64,000 nucleotides of DNA, from the NCBI RefSeq assembly GCF_000341285.1, contig NW_005178445.1, positions 1-64,000 on the forward strand, given 5' to 3'. Below are positions 1-12,700 of this stretch, piece by piece (positions within the stretch are counted from its first letter, which is position 1; every line of letters begins with the position of its first letter). A program made the translations under genes and the position numbers. Source of the stretch: Galdieria sulphuraria (lineage: Eukaryota; Rhodophyta; Bangiophyceae; Galdieriales; Galdieriaceae). The notes below the pieces were generated by a model. That model saw nothing but the letters and a program-made list of their open reading frames with translations. It was not told where the DNA came from and did no database searches.

Positions 1-1009
1 GACAATTTTCAAACCAAAGTTGCACTATCATCCTTTACCCGCAATCGACCATTGCGTTCCCCCATAAAACCTAATAAAACCTAATATAACTTAATAAAAC
101 TTAATAAACATAACAAAAGAAAATTGACGTTCGTGACATTACACAATTACTCTACTTTTGAAAAAGTAAAGTTATTGCAATTTTTGGTTTTCTCGGTTTA
201 TTTCTATTATTTTTATTTCTAAACTGTATCCTACTTAATTTTTTTTCGACATCTTTAATCCCTTAAATGCAACTTCTTTTTGTGTATCATCTAAAATTGT
301 GTCTTATCGCTCACATAGATTGGTACCTATTTTGCAATTTACTCATGGTTAAAAATTAAATTTTCCGGTAATTGCATGATTCTAATCTTTTTTGTTTATG
401 TTGCGATTAATTCTAGTTAATTATTTTTGCATCTGTGGTTTCTATTTTTAGTAACTATGCTGAAACAAAAAATTATCTTCTATTGTCCATTAAGTAGCTA
501 CTTTATTATTTATATTTTTCTTAATAAATTTTTTTTACTTTATTCAATTTATTGTGACGAAATAGAATTTACTTTGAAACATTGACATATAAGCGTTGAA
601 AATCAAGACGGTAATAAATTTTTTTATTTTTTCAATGTTTTAATTAACTATAGTATTTTGTTAGCATAGTTTGATTAAGTTTAAAAAAGACTATTTTTGA
701 CTGAGGTTCTACTATGAAAATATAAAAATATTCCGTGAACAGTATGTCGTCAATCTTACTACCACCTCCATCTCATAAAATATAATGGAATTTCTACTTT
801 TTATCTTCTACTTTTAAAATTTGAATCCATCTAACACTCTTCTTGTATTTTCTTAATTTCCTCAATTCAAATTACTCTGTCATTTTCATACACTGTCCTT
901 ACAGTTTTCAATACCCCTTCCCATTTCCAATTTACCCATTCTTCCCCCACCACTCATAATGATAAATCTAAAATCTAAATCGCTGTTGGGTTGGCCCCCC
1001 TTTCTTCCC

Positions 1010-1262
1010 AATTGGCCCGCAATCCTTCCTTCCCTCCCATTCATTTTCCCCCATGGCAATCTTTAAATCACAATTGCCCATCCAAACTTCGAATTGACCC
1101 CTCTCTAAATTTGCCCATTCTTCCTCCCACTGATTTTCCACCATACACATTTTCCAAATCACAATGGTCATGCGCATTACGAATTGACCCCTCTCCAAAC
1201 TTGCCCATTTTTGCCCTTACTCATTTTCCCCCATGGCATTCTTCAAATCAAGCTTGTCTGTT
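1010..1262. repeat. C-rich minisatellite, first block
   Basis: Two to three imperfect copies of an ~88 bp unit with 'catggcaat', 'gaattgacccctctcc' and 'ttgcccattcttc' elements. It ends where the AT-rich half of the next long repeat begins. Confidence 0.7.
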
Positions 1263-2029
1263 TTCTTGAGTTATTTTGTCTATTTTTGTTTCTGCACTGT
1301 ATCCTATTCAATATTTTTGGACATCTTTCATTCCTTAAATGCAACTTCTTTTTGTGTATCATTTAAAGTTGTGTCTTATCGCTCGCATAGATTGGTATCT
1401 ATTTTGCAATTTACTGATGCTTAAAAATTAAATTTTCCGGTAATTGTATGATTCTAATCTTTTTTGTTTATGTTGCGATTAATTCTAGTTAATTATTTTT
1501 GCATCTGTGGTTTCTATTTTTAGTAACTATTTTAAAACTAAAATTATTTTCTCTTGTACATGTACTAGCTACTGTGTAATTTTTAAGTTAAAATTATTTA
1601 TTTTGGCTTTATTGAATTTTTTTGCCGTAATATAGAATTTTTTTGAAAACATTGACATATAAGCGCTGAAAATCAATTCAATAATAAAATTCTTTATTAA
1701 TGTTTTCAATGTTTTAATTGACTATATTAATTTTTCAGCATAGTTTCTTCAAGTTTAAAAAAGATTGTTTTTGAATCAGGTTGTATGATAAAAACATAGA
1801 AACATTGCGTGGGCAGTATGTCGTCAAGTTTACTACTATTTAAATCTTCTAAAATATGAATCAAGTTCAACATGAAATCTTCTACTTTTGGAACTTAAAC
1901 TCCTCGAACACCCTTATCGTATTTTCCTAACTTTCTTAATTCAAATTACTCTGTCCTTTTCAGACACTGCCCTGACAGTTTCCAACGCCCCTTTTCATTT
2001 CCAATTTACCATCCTTCCCCACCACCAAC

Positions 2030-2330
2030 AATAATGGCAATTTCAAAATCACATTCCGCCTCTGGGTTGGCCCCCTTTCTTCCCAATTGGCCCCAATCCT
2101 TCCTCCCACTCATTCTCCCCCATGGCAATTTCAAAATCACAATTGCCTATCCACATTTCGAATTGACCCCTCTCCAAATTTGCCCATTCTTCCCCCCACC
2201 ATTTTCCCCCATGGCAATTTCAAATCACAATTGCCCATCCACATTTCGTATTGACCCCTCTCCAAATTTGCCCATTCTTCCCCTCACTCATTTTTCCCAT
2301 GCCAATTTCCAATTTACATTTGCTCCAAAC
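2030..2330. repeat. C-rich minisatellite, best preserved block (~88-89 bp period)
   Basis: 'catggcaattt' occurs at about 2121 and 2210 and as 'catgccaattt' at 2298, giving periods of 89 and 88 bp. Between them lie near-identical 'acatttcgaattgacccc' and 'ccaaatttgcccattcttcc' segments. The + strand is nearly devoid of G, a strong strand asymmetry. Confidence 0.85.
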
Positions 2331-3199
2331 CCTCTCCCAATTAATTTACCCCTTCTTTCCTACATCAACACTCCCCCAAGACAATTTTCAAACCAAAGTT
2401 GCACTACCATCCTTTACCCGCAATCGACCATTTCATTCCCCCATACATACTCTCTCATCAAATGACAATTTACCAAATGCAATTCATTGTCTTTTTCAAG
2501 TTCGTACATTATTTTTTTGCAACATCCTACTTGAACCTTTTAAATATGTTTATTTCTTTGAGTAAAAAATCCTTTTTTTATACATTCTATGACTATGTAC
2601 TCATTTCTCTGATAGACTGGTTTTCACGTTTAAAATTATTGATTTAAGAAAAATAATCTTTGCGTTTATGGCGTGTCTGTAGTATAGCGTGTCAAGGCAG
2701 CCTTAAGATTTTACTTATTATCATTATTTTTATTGTGTATCTTTTCAGTAAATACTTTGAAACTAAACTAAAAATTATTTATTTTTGTCAATTTAGTGGA
2801 TACTGTATAAATATAGTCTTTTTAAAATTAATTCTTTTTTTGTTTTGTTGAGTTTTTTGTGATTATATAATATTTACTTTGAACATTTCATTGTAACAGT
2901 TAAAAAGTAAGTCAATGATTAAATTTTTTTTATAATGTTTTCAACGTTTCAATTAACTATATTAAATTGTCATTATATTTTCTTTAGAAATTTAATAAGA
3001 AGATTATTTTAGAGTAAAAATGTATTATGAAAGCATGGAAACAGTATGTGAAACAGTATGTAATTGAACTTTCTACTATTTCTATCTCATAAAATAAAGC
3101 TGAAGTTCAAACTTCAATCTTTTGCTTTTCGAATTGGAATTTTTCAAACACCCTTCCTGTATGGATTCTCCCAAGATTTTCAATTCACACTCAGTCCTC

Positions 3200-4310
3200 T
3201 TTGCACACTGTCCTCAATTTCAAATGCCCCCATTTCTAATTTACCCATTCTTCCCTGCATCCATAATGGCAATTTTCAAATCACGATCGCCTTTCGGTTG
3301 GCCCCAAATTGCCCATTTCCCCACCCATTTTCCCCATCGCAATTTCCCCTCCCATTTCCAATCCAATTTACCCATTCTTCCCTCAGCCCACCACACAATG
3401 GCAATTTCAAATCACGATCACCTTGGGGTTGGCCAAAATTGGCCCCTTTCCCCACCCATGTTCCCCCATGGTAATTTCCCCACTCTCTCCCATTCCCAAT
3501 TTACCCATTCTTTCCCACCCCACACCCATAATGGCAATTTTCTAATCAAAATTGCGCAGGCCCATTTTCAATCGGCCTCTCTTTTAAAATTGCCCATCTT
3601 TCCCATTAGCAGAAAAATCACTAGAAAGTCTGTTTTGTATACTGGTACTCATCATATCATGCAGAATCAGACCCAATAGCAAAATCAAAATCTTCATTTT
3701 ACAGTATACCAATATGATTCAACAGTGGGTCAATTCTGCAAACAATGGATTCAAACGAGTTTCGGTCAACGATCTGTTTACTATTAAAAGCAATTTACAA
3801 CTATCAGGGAAAGAATGTGAGGATTTTCTCTCATTATGATTCTTGCCAAGCAAACTATCAACTAGCTTATCCTTTATGCGTTAAGATAAATGACTACTAG
3901 TACTAGCTGGTATTTCGTTTGTCAAACCTATTTGGGTAAATTCTTCCAATAAATCCATATGATCATTGTGCATTTGCTATTAAAGAGACTATCGACGATA
4001 TATAAATACAAAGTGAAACAAAGTCTAGGATATGAATAATTCGACTTACATACGAGATAGTTTTCGTGTGCTAGTATAAAACAACTGGATGGAACAGAAG
4101 ACTTATGAAAAATCGACAGACAGTATACTGTAATTCAAACAACCCATGTCATTCTATCAACACTATCCAAGCCATATTCAACTTGAGAATGCACAATGAA
4201 CTTACTATTATTTATGTCTCTTGCCTTGTATAAGTCTTCTTCAATAGGTAAAACTTGTCTTTGATTCACAAATCAGCAACTTGTCTAAAGTGCATTCTTA
4301 CATCGGCATG
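3200..4310. repeat. Segmental duplication, copy 1
   Basis: From about 3200 to 4310 the sequence matches about 8830-9770 at an offset near 5,463 bp. A good anchor is 'aatatgattcaacagtgggt' at 3711 and again at 9174. Differences are scattered substitutions and small indels. The unit joins the third minisatellite block to about 700 bp of ordinary AT-rich DNA. No gene is seen inside. Confidence 0.85.
3225..3620. repeat. C-rich minisatellite, diverged third block
   Basis: Repeated 'ataatggcaatttt', 'ttggcccc' and 'ttacccattcttcc' elements, more diverged than the blocks at 1010 and 2030. It is shared with the copy at 8855-9075. Confidence 0.7.
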
Positions 4311-6560
4311 ATGTGAAAGTCTGCAAGAGTGAGATCGTTTTTTCCAACTTCTTACCAATCTGAGTTTCCATACTACAAAACAAGTTATCAGTTCGTTTTT
4401 CAATCATCATAAAAAATACTCTTTCGCCTTTCTGTTTCCTGAAAAAAGAAAAGAGTAATGACTTAAGAAATTGATAGCGTACTACAATTCTTTAGTCTTG
4501 TGTCTGGCAATCTATATAAACTGTACTTTTTTATATGAATTGTTCGTGAGTCTTGAAATAACTAGCTTCACACCATCAAAGTCATTTCGTTTAGCATCTG
4601 GAACAATCTCTTCCCAGTGCAAGCTGACCAGGTTTTGTTCGTTCGTTCATAGAGCAGTTTCCATCTGACCTTGGTGTCGAAGAAAATTCATAAACTTGAG
4701 TGTACACACTTTGGTAAATTTTCTTTTTCTTCTCAGTATGGACTGTCAAGTCTACTGCTTTCTCCCTTTCTTTATACCTTGGTTTCCTTGGAAAGTTTCA
4801 AAGAGCTACAAAGTAAACCTGCTCTCTCTCTTTTTTGGTTACATGGTACTTGATTGCTTTAATATATATACATATATGTATATGTATGTGTGTGTTTAGA
4901 GCGATATAGCCTTGACACCTTTTTGTTGAGTTTAAAAGAAACAAAAATTGAGTCAATGATAGATAGGATGTATATCTAATAGCTTTGCAATTGTTAAAAA
5001 CACTAAATATTTTCCAGTCAAACAAAAAGGTAGTCGGAACAACGAATTTCGGAATCTCTATGGAAAAAAAAAGACAATGAAATTTGATAAACAATTGGCA
5101 ATGTAGGTCAACTGAATAAAAGCCAGTGAACAAAGAATTCGTGAAATGTATGGACCAGTCCATTCTCAAACGAATAAAAATATGCGAGTAGTAAACAGAA
5201 AGCTTTATAAATAAATGAATGGGATGTAACTTTATGTAGTTTTCATTTATGAAAAGCCTACTAAAAGATATTTATTGGAATCCTTTTATCCAGAATAAGG
5301 TAAAGTAAGATCGTTGGCAACTTGAAACGAAACAATAATTATGGTGCTTCTTATCCTATTGCCAATTACCAAAGGACTGCTAGTCAGTTGAAAAAAGTCC
5401 ATATCAAATATACAATACCTCAAAATGACTACTATTCGACAATCAAACCCTTTCCAAATTTTTGCAAGGTTTTCTTATTTCTTTCACGGAAACAAAAAAC
5501 CATTTTACCTTTTAAATTCCAAAGTCTAAACTACTTCGCAGTTGTACGAGACTGAAATTTACGATTGACACAAAGTTATGAAACAGTATCAGAGGATCTC
5601 CTAGGAAATGAAAAAGTACACGTTGACTTTGTCAAAGTTCATAAAATCGTTTTCTTTGTTAAGGCATACAAATAAGTACCTTCAAATAGGTATTTCAAAC
5701 ACATTTTAACAGGAAACAATTGTGCTCAAAATTCGAATTTGCGAGAAAAAACAGAGATAGCATTTATCGAAGGAAAATTTGCAAAAAAGAATGACACCTA
5801 GTGTTTTTCTGTTCATAAAGGTGTAGAACCATACATAAAATGGTGCGAAAATGAAAAAATAACACTTGAGCTTGTTTCGAAAAACTCCATACAATAAAAC
5901 TAATCGTTCAATAAATAAAAGTTTTATCTATAACCATCTCATGGATCATTTCAACCGTCTCTCTCGATATCTTGTTACATTCAAAATAGCTTCCTTGAAG
6001 AACAGTCTTGTAAAAAGTGGAAAAAACAGTGCGACACCAACTTTGACTCGAAAGACGTTGTTCATATTTTTTTACCTTTTCCATTTTCCCATAAATATAT
6101 AGTTTTATACATTTTGTTTCACTCGCTCATTTTTGCACAGAGTTTTCCCGTCTTCTAAAACTCAAAACGCTTCATCTCCTTATAAAAGTCAACTCAAATT
6201 CCCAAGTTTCATTTCTTCCATAGTCTTGAGCCTATAATCCAACACTATCGTTTCTATATAGCCCCTTTCCTATCCATTCCAACATACAAAAAACAAAATT
6301 GTAAATACAACATACGCTGGAGCAGGCTTGTATATTCTTCTCTCAACGAAACGAAACAAACACGCTCTTTTCTAGTTGCTTTCTTTTGAACTTTTCAAAA
6401 AGTTTCCTATAGACCTCTGGTGGTGAGATCCCTTCCATTGCTGATGTCATTCAGCAATCCAACGTCTATTGATGTGGACATTACGTTAAACCAGATAGTA
6501 GTAAACAATAAATAAACCAAGAATATGCAGCAAATTTTTCCATTTATTGTTTGACAGAAA
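4311..6560. other. Gene-less stretch
   Basis: Only short ORFs without recognisable composition, homology or splice signals. A TA/TG-rich microsatellite lies at about 4861-4896. I see no RNA gene. Confidence 0.5.
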
Positions 6561-8825
6561 CTATTCGAGATACTTTTCAACAATTTCAATGGCACTCTCG
6601 CTTGTGTTTTCAAGTCTATGATGTCAGTAACTATAAATCGATTGGAAGAAATGTTGAACAATTCCTGGAAATTTTTCTGGGTCTCACCTGTAATGTATCT
6701 ACTTTATCTTCTTCGATTGACTCCAACATACATATTCGTTTAAAGTGTATACCTCTTCATAAAACTCAAACAGCATTGCTACGGCATGAACAGGATCTTT
6801 TTTTTAACCATTCCTCGACTTTTAAAAGACAAACTAGTACCTAATAGAACCTACATTCCAAGACTTGTGCTCTCAAACAAGATGCAACAGAGTCGCTCTA
6901 AAACTAGTCAATAAGGTCTTGGACAGATTGTTCAAAGCACGTCGAGACGCATTCATAAAAGTGTGAAAAGTCAAATGGTCAAAATAAATAAATGTGACGA
7001 TACAGAATAAACAGATGGACTTGGAGAAAGAGCCGTCGAGGAGGAGTCTTGTCATTTGAAAGAGTCGGTTTCTTGGTGATCCATCAATGTTTCTTGTACA
7101 ATGTCCAACCTGGCTTGCGTCTCTTCTTGAAAAGCTGGGACAATAGCCAAAACATTAGGTTGGGTATTATACAATGAATAAGTCTCCTTGATTACTGCTA
7201 GACCTTTGAGGACAATCTCTCCATTGTTATCGGTAATAAATGTACAAGTTGTTTTTGGCTTTACACGGCATCTTTTTGCAACGTCTTGAATGCTGCTCTC
7301 TGTGTTTTCAAGAAACTGAGTGAATCACAAAATATCTTTACAAAACAACTTGAGGTGTTTATCCATTTCTGTGGAGTGTTGATATTACCTTGGGAACCAG
7401 AAAAGGAAACCAAAAAAGGATTTCATCTATTCCCCAAAAAAAAGGACAGAAAGATTGATTGGTTTTACAATGAAACAATCAGTCCAAAAAAAAGGATAAA
7501 AAAGCTGCAACACTATGTTCAACCAGCTGTATTGCGTTCAACAGACTCGACACAACCAACTGGTAACGAGTCTCCGATATGGATGACAACACTCTCTCAA
7601 ACTATAGGAGAGAATGGGCATGTAATGTCATCAAGGTTTTGGGTAAACATGGGAAAAGACTGTTTCCAACTTGATGATGGGTAAGAATCAACAAGGTAGG
7701 GAATTCTACAGTATAGCAATCTTATGAGAAACCAATGCCAAGTCTTGTTGCCTCATCCAAAAAGCAACCAACAAAGATTGACAAATTTGCAGAGAGTTGG
7801 TATGTAAAGACGTTATTGAAGCTTCTATTGTATTTGATCGTAAAGGCTTTTTCATGAAATAGTTGCAAAGAAGAAAATGCTTCATAAAGCGAATTGACTC
7901 TTTTTCGTTGCAAGTGATTTCTTGGATCTGGTACTTGAGAATAGCCAACCAACATCATGAATTGATATTTGAGTTTGTAAAAGGAGATATCAAGTTGTTA
8001 AGGAATATGTAAAGGTGATTTCGTGGAGACTTGTTCAAAGGAAGTCTCACAAATGTAGGGGTACAGTACGCTTATTGTATGGATGATTTGAGGGAATAGT
8101 AGGGGAATATTGTCCCGATGTAGGGGCACTGTTTGGAGAGTGAAACATACTTTTATAAGTATCACTTGAAGACAATCTAGTAAAACCAAACCTATCTCCA
8201 AGGCTGTAGTTGCTGCACTTTTTCGTACAGACTTTAACAAGCCCTTGTCGTTGACGACTAGAACACAGTTCTTGGCTATGGACAAGACTGTACTCCAATC
8301 CTTCAAGTATGGTTATGCTTCAACAGGTAAACAAAAAGTTTTCAAGGGTTCTTTTCTTGTGTTTCTTGGGTGTCTTTGTCTCAAGGTTCCGCAAAGACTT
8401 GAGCTTCGAGAAGGACAACTTTTCTTTGACTTTTACTACTTGTAGCTTTGTTCAATGTCTTAGTAACCCAAACGATGATATCATTCAACTGGCTATTCAA
8501 CTCAATATCACTTGTGTTTTTCCAAACTCGTTACTCTCAAGGGTACTTGTCCATTTTTAGAGAGTCATTTCAAACAATATTGAGATGGAACCTAAAAATG
8601 TTACAGACTGTAATTTTGCTGAATTGAAACGTATTGTTTTGTTATGGTGATTCAAAACAAGTTCTTTTGAAAAGAGTAAAAAAATAACCATTTTTTGTCA
8701 TTCTTCTCTTCTTTTGCATAGAATGTGTCTTTAAAGCAATGGCTCTTAATGTTTCGTTATCAGTGTGGAAATCAAAGTTAACTTTCTTGGAATGATCTTT
8801 TACTGTTTCAAATGGCTTTATTGAT
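6561..8825 (-). pseudogene. Possible decayed multi-exon gene, ANTH-domain (AP180/CALM) like
   Basis: On the minus strand a series of separate open segments reads, in order from 8825 downward, like pieces of one helical protein. They include TLNKATSSKSQRKVV (about 8480), a segment starting DWSTVL (about 8305), NSLYEAFSSLQLFHEKAF (about 7890), ETRYQLVVSSLLNAIQLVEH (about 7560), NNGEIVLKGLAVIKETYSLY (about 7220), FYECVSTCFEQSVQDLID (about 6950), DPVHAVAMLFEFYEETQKNF (about 6780-6690) and LENTSESAIEIVEKYLE then stop at 6561. The last three resemble the end of an ANTH fold, the phosphoinositide- and clathrin-binding module of AP180/CALM. Splice donors are poor and stops lie between some pieces, so I read a decayed gene. 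Its 5' side ends where the duplicated repeat starts (about 8825). Antisense frames here also look fairly open, so strand and family are tentative. Confidence 0.35.
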
Positions 8826-9770
8826 TTTTACACACACTGTCCTCAATTTCAAACATCCATAATGGCAATTTCCAAATCAACACAATCGCCTTTGGGTTGG
8901 CCCCTCTTCAAATTCCACAACCATTTTCCCCCATCGCAATTTCCCCACTCTCCCATTTCCTCCAATTTACCAATTCTTTCCCACCTCACACCCATAATGG
9001 CAATTTTCAAATCAAAATTGCGCGGGCCCATTTACAATCGGCCACTCTTTCCAAATTGCCCATCTTTCCCATTAGCAGAAAAAATCAGTAAAAAGTGTGT
9101 ATATTGGTGCTCAACATATTACGCAAAATCAGACCCAACAGAAACAACAAAATCTTCATTTTTACAGTATACCAATATGATTCAACAGTGGGTCAATTCT
9201 GGAAACAACAGACTCAAACGAGTTTCGGTCAACGATCTGTTTAGAATTTGAAAGTAATTTACAACTATCAGGAAAGAATGTGGGGATTTTCTCTAGCTAT
9301 GATTCTTGTCAAGGAAACTATCAACTAGATTGTTCTCTGTGCATTTAGATGAAAGAATACTAATACTCGTTGGTATTTCGTCTGCCAACTCTACTTGGGT
9401 AAATTCTTCCAATAAATCCATACAATCGTGAAGCAATCGGTATTAAATAGACTATCGAGGATATATAAATACTATATGAACCAAAGTCTAGGGTATAACG
9501 ACTCTTCTTATGGGACAGAGAGTTTTATAGTGCCATGATAAAGGACCTTGATGAGCTAAAGAACTCGTAATAGACAGAAAACCCAGTGTGGCTCAAACAA
9601 CCCATTTCATTCTATTAGCACTGTCCAATCCAGTCCGTATTCAGCTTGAGAATGCACAATGAAACTACTCCTATTTGTATCACTTACCTTGTATATATCT
9701 TTTTCTATGGTACAACTTGTCTTTGACTCGCAAAACAACAATCTGTCTAAAGTGAATTCTTAGATCACCT
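8826..9770. repeat. Segmental duplication, copy 2
   Basis: Second copy of the unit at 3200-4310. It opens with a shortened C-rich block (8855-9075) and continues with sequence matching 3590-4310. Its left edge abuts the ANTH-like remnant, which suggests the repeat or a rearrangement removed the gene's 5' end. Confidence 0.85.
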
Positions 9771-12700
9771 TTTTGAATAGAATTGACCAACTACTATTCC
9801 TCAAATACTGGAATCAGTCAATTTCACAAGCCCAAGTGCAATTATTTGTCACTTGATGAATAAATAGGCTAGTATGACACAAAACAATCAATCATTCAAT
9901 CAATGAATCAACACAAACCAAACTAAATTCTTCATCCATAAAGATAACAAAGAGTCTGCTGTGAAAGGCACCCTGTACTAGTAAAAGCTGTACCAGGTTA
10001 TCAACTTGATTTTGTAATAGCTTAATATAACAAAGGTAAGGGACAACTTTTTTCACCAAAGGAAGTAAACGGACATAACCATATGTCTCAGCATGACTTG
10101 AAGTACTAACAATCAAAGGTTAGGATCAAAGTGCTTCTTCGTCAATCTTCTCAAGTTGTCGTGTGGATTCAAATCTTTCAAACAACATAAAACCGAATGT
10201 TTGCGTTCTTCTACTTAAAATGGGAATGATCTCTAAAGTTGCTGAGCATACAGTTCCTTTCAGTTGAGTTGAATTGCCTCGTATGAATATGATTTTGTAG
10301 TTAGCTGCGACATTATATATGTCCCACTATCAAATCGATCCTTGATGAAACAGATTGGTGACAACTGGGTTCTATCAAAACTGTACAATTCATAGCCATA
10401 AAACTTGATAGTCTCAACGATACCAAGGCTTTTATGAACTAAGTTACAGGATGAGCTGTATGATAAACAGTGAAAAAAAAGCTAAGGGTAAATTCAAATA
10501 GCATATAATAGGTACTCCTCAAATACAGTATTCATAAGAAAATATGAATTCAAATGGACAAGGTCAAGTCGTTCTATTTGACACCAAGTTCAATACAAAA
10601 GTGGCCAGGATAGATTACAGTCCCTCTTTCTGCAACTTAAAATCGAGCTTGTCTTTAGGCATGAATGATATGACAGAAACCAATAATATTCTATTTATGA
10701 CGAACTCGTGCAATTCTATAGGTAAGGCTCCGTGAATAAGAGAATGAAAGGTGCTTAAAGAAAAAATAAATTGCTCTTAATCCGACATTGTTCTGATTCT
10801 CTCAAGCAAAGCACCTGGCTTATTCACTAGTTTGATGGTTGATTGCCCTGTTTTGCACAGTCGCTTGTTTCTCCACTCAATACAGTTTAAACTCGATTCA
10901 ACATAGCCGAAACTATGATCCTGAAAAATCAGTTGAATTTAAACTGATTCCTGGAAACTAGCTCATATCCCTATTGTCTCTAGTCTTGTCGATTAGATAG
11001 AAAAATATATCCGTTCCACAATTCAAGAACGTATTGAGTTTTTAATATACACAAAGCGAGTGGTCGTAAAACACCATTCACAATTCTAAATAAATGACGA
11101 ACTATAGAAGAAATGCTATGTTCACGACTCTTCGAGAACAATGGTGTAGTGAGAAGTGCTGTCCTATTTCTTCCAAGAGTTGCTGTTATTGTTGTCGTAA
11201 AATGTGCAAATCAGATAGTAAATTCTGCTTTTATGATCATTTCTGCCAGTTTATACCAAGACCTCAATGATTTTTGCAATGGAAATAAATACAAGCAACT
11301 TTCTTCCGGTCAAGTTGTTGATTGACAAAGATGATTGATTAGTTCGAATCTAAAACCATTCGTCGAGTATGATGAGGAGTGATATCCTCCTTCATGGAAT
11401 AATAGTATCGAGATCGAGTTGAATCATAAACTTAATATTGTTCTTCCTATAAATGTTGTTGTCTACACTTTCCAAACCAGTAAAGAAAGTCACAGCTATA
11501 TAAACAATAAATATCTACAGAAATACAAATAACGATTCTGCAAGTAAGAATGTATATTCCTTGCTTTATTCTACACTTTGCCTTTTCGAATAGAAATTTG
11601 ATTGCCTTCTATCAGTGAGAATTGTATGATATTCATTTTAGATAAAAAAAAGAAGGAAGAAGAAGAATAAGGGGAGTGTGAAAAGCATGAAGAATGCCTA
11701 AAGTAATCAGGTCTTTAAAGCATTGGGCAATTTGTAACGATTGGGGATGCCTTGAAATAAAAAACCATTTTGTTTCAACAGCCTACTTCTTATTTTATCG
11801 TGTGCGAGTACCGGTCATGCATATCAGTAGAATGGGTAAACAAAACAAAGTACCATAAACGTTCTACTTCTACCAGTATGAGGTACTAGTAGGGAATACT
11901 TTTTCTACTAGTGACTACCAGAATATCGTTGATGTTTCTAGTGAGAATCAAAGTCAAGGCTTTTGGCTCATGACACTATCTCTGTAGTCTATTGAACTAG
12001 GAAGCCATTTCTTTATTTTTTCACTTTATATCTTTCACCATCTATTTTCTTCCAAAGCAAATTGTTGTATTCTTTTGTTCAGCGAGTTGTATAAAAGTTG
12101 AAATGAAAGGAATCATTTTCTTCATCTTGTACTATAAACAACATTTCAACATGACAAGAAATTCAATAGCTTGTATCAGCAAGGTTACGTTGCTTCTTTT
12201 TGCGGCTCGTTTGTGACCAATCGTCTACAATCTAGTTAAATCTTGTTCTAAATCAAATGATTCTGTAGTCTATGAATAACATAGCTTATCGCTGTTATAC
12301 TTTTTTACAATGAAAGTTCAGTTTTTAGTGTTCAGTAATTGTAACTTTCTTGAAAACATAAGATAACAAGATGATGACTACTCTCCGACCAGTCAATAGA
12401 AACAAGCAATAGACTTTTAACACGATGTCTTTATCCAAAAAGTAATGATTCTATGACGCAAGTTGAGCTTGGTACCAACGCAGCAAAACGAGAACGTGCT
12501 ACACCAATATTGATAGGAACAAGTGAATTCAAACAAAGCCTCAATTGAATTCCGTACAAATACAAGAATAGTAGAAGCTGATTGATCTATGCTCATCAAT
12601 AGTAACATGTTCTCAATATTCTAGAAACAAATTGTCATTCAATATGAAAGTCAATCCACAAATGTACCAAAATTGAATTATGGCCGACCACCAGTCCACA

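Larger units (their letters stand above)
1..3640. repeat. Diverged ~1.07 kb tandem repeats, C-rich on the + strand
   Basis: The same block recurs. The text from about 200 to 720 (with 'gcaacttctttttgtgtatc' at about 268) reappears from about 1273 to 1800, an offset near 1,072 bp, and a more diverged third copy runs from about 2560 to 3240. The first bases of the window match position 2380 onward, so the window opens inside a further copy. Each copy has an AT-rich half and a C-rich half with almost no G. ORFs across it translate into Pro/Phe/Ser-rich low-complexity peptides and are not genes. Seen directly; subtelomeric origin is inference. Confidence 0.85.

Noticed and set aside
968-3679. Pro/Phe/Ser-rich ORFs up to 185 codons on both strands
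   Set aside because: They follow the C-rich minisatellite repeat and owe their openness to its lack of G; no splice signals, no homology, and composition unlike the window's real genes.
7286-8630. A plus-strand gene model through the same interval (open 132-codon ORF, donor at 7682, further exons to 8630)
   Set aside because: Some phases do join, but the minus-strand reading gives a longer ordered series with ANTH-like character; the plus frames are more simply antisense shadows. Left as an alternative only.
11325-11370. Possible tRNA (AGTTCGAATC box-B-like)
   Set aside because: The flanking T-stem does not pair and no box A lies upstream.
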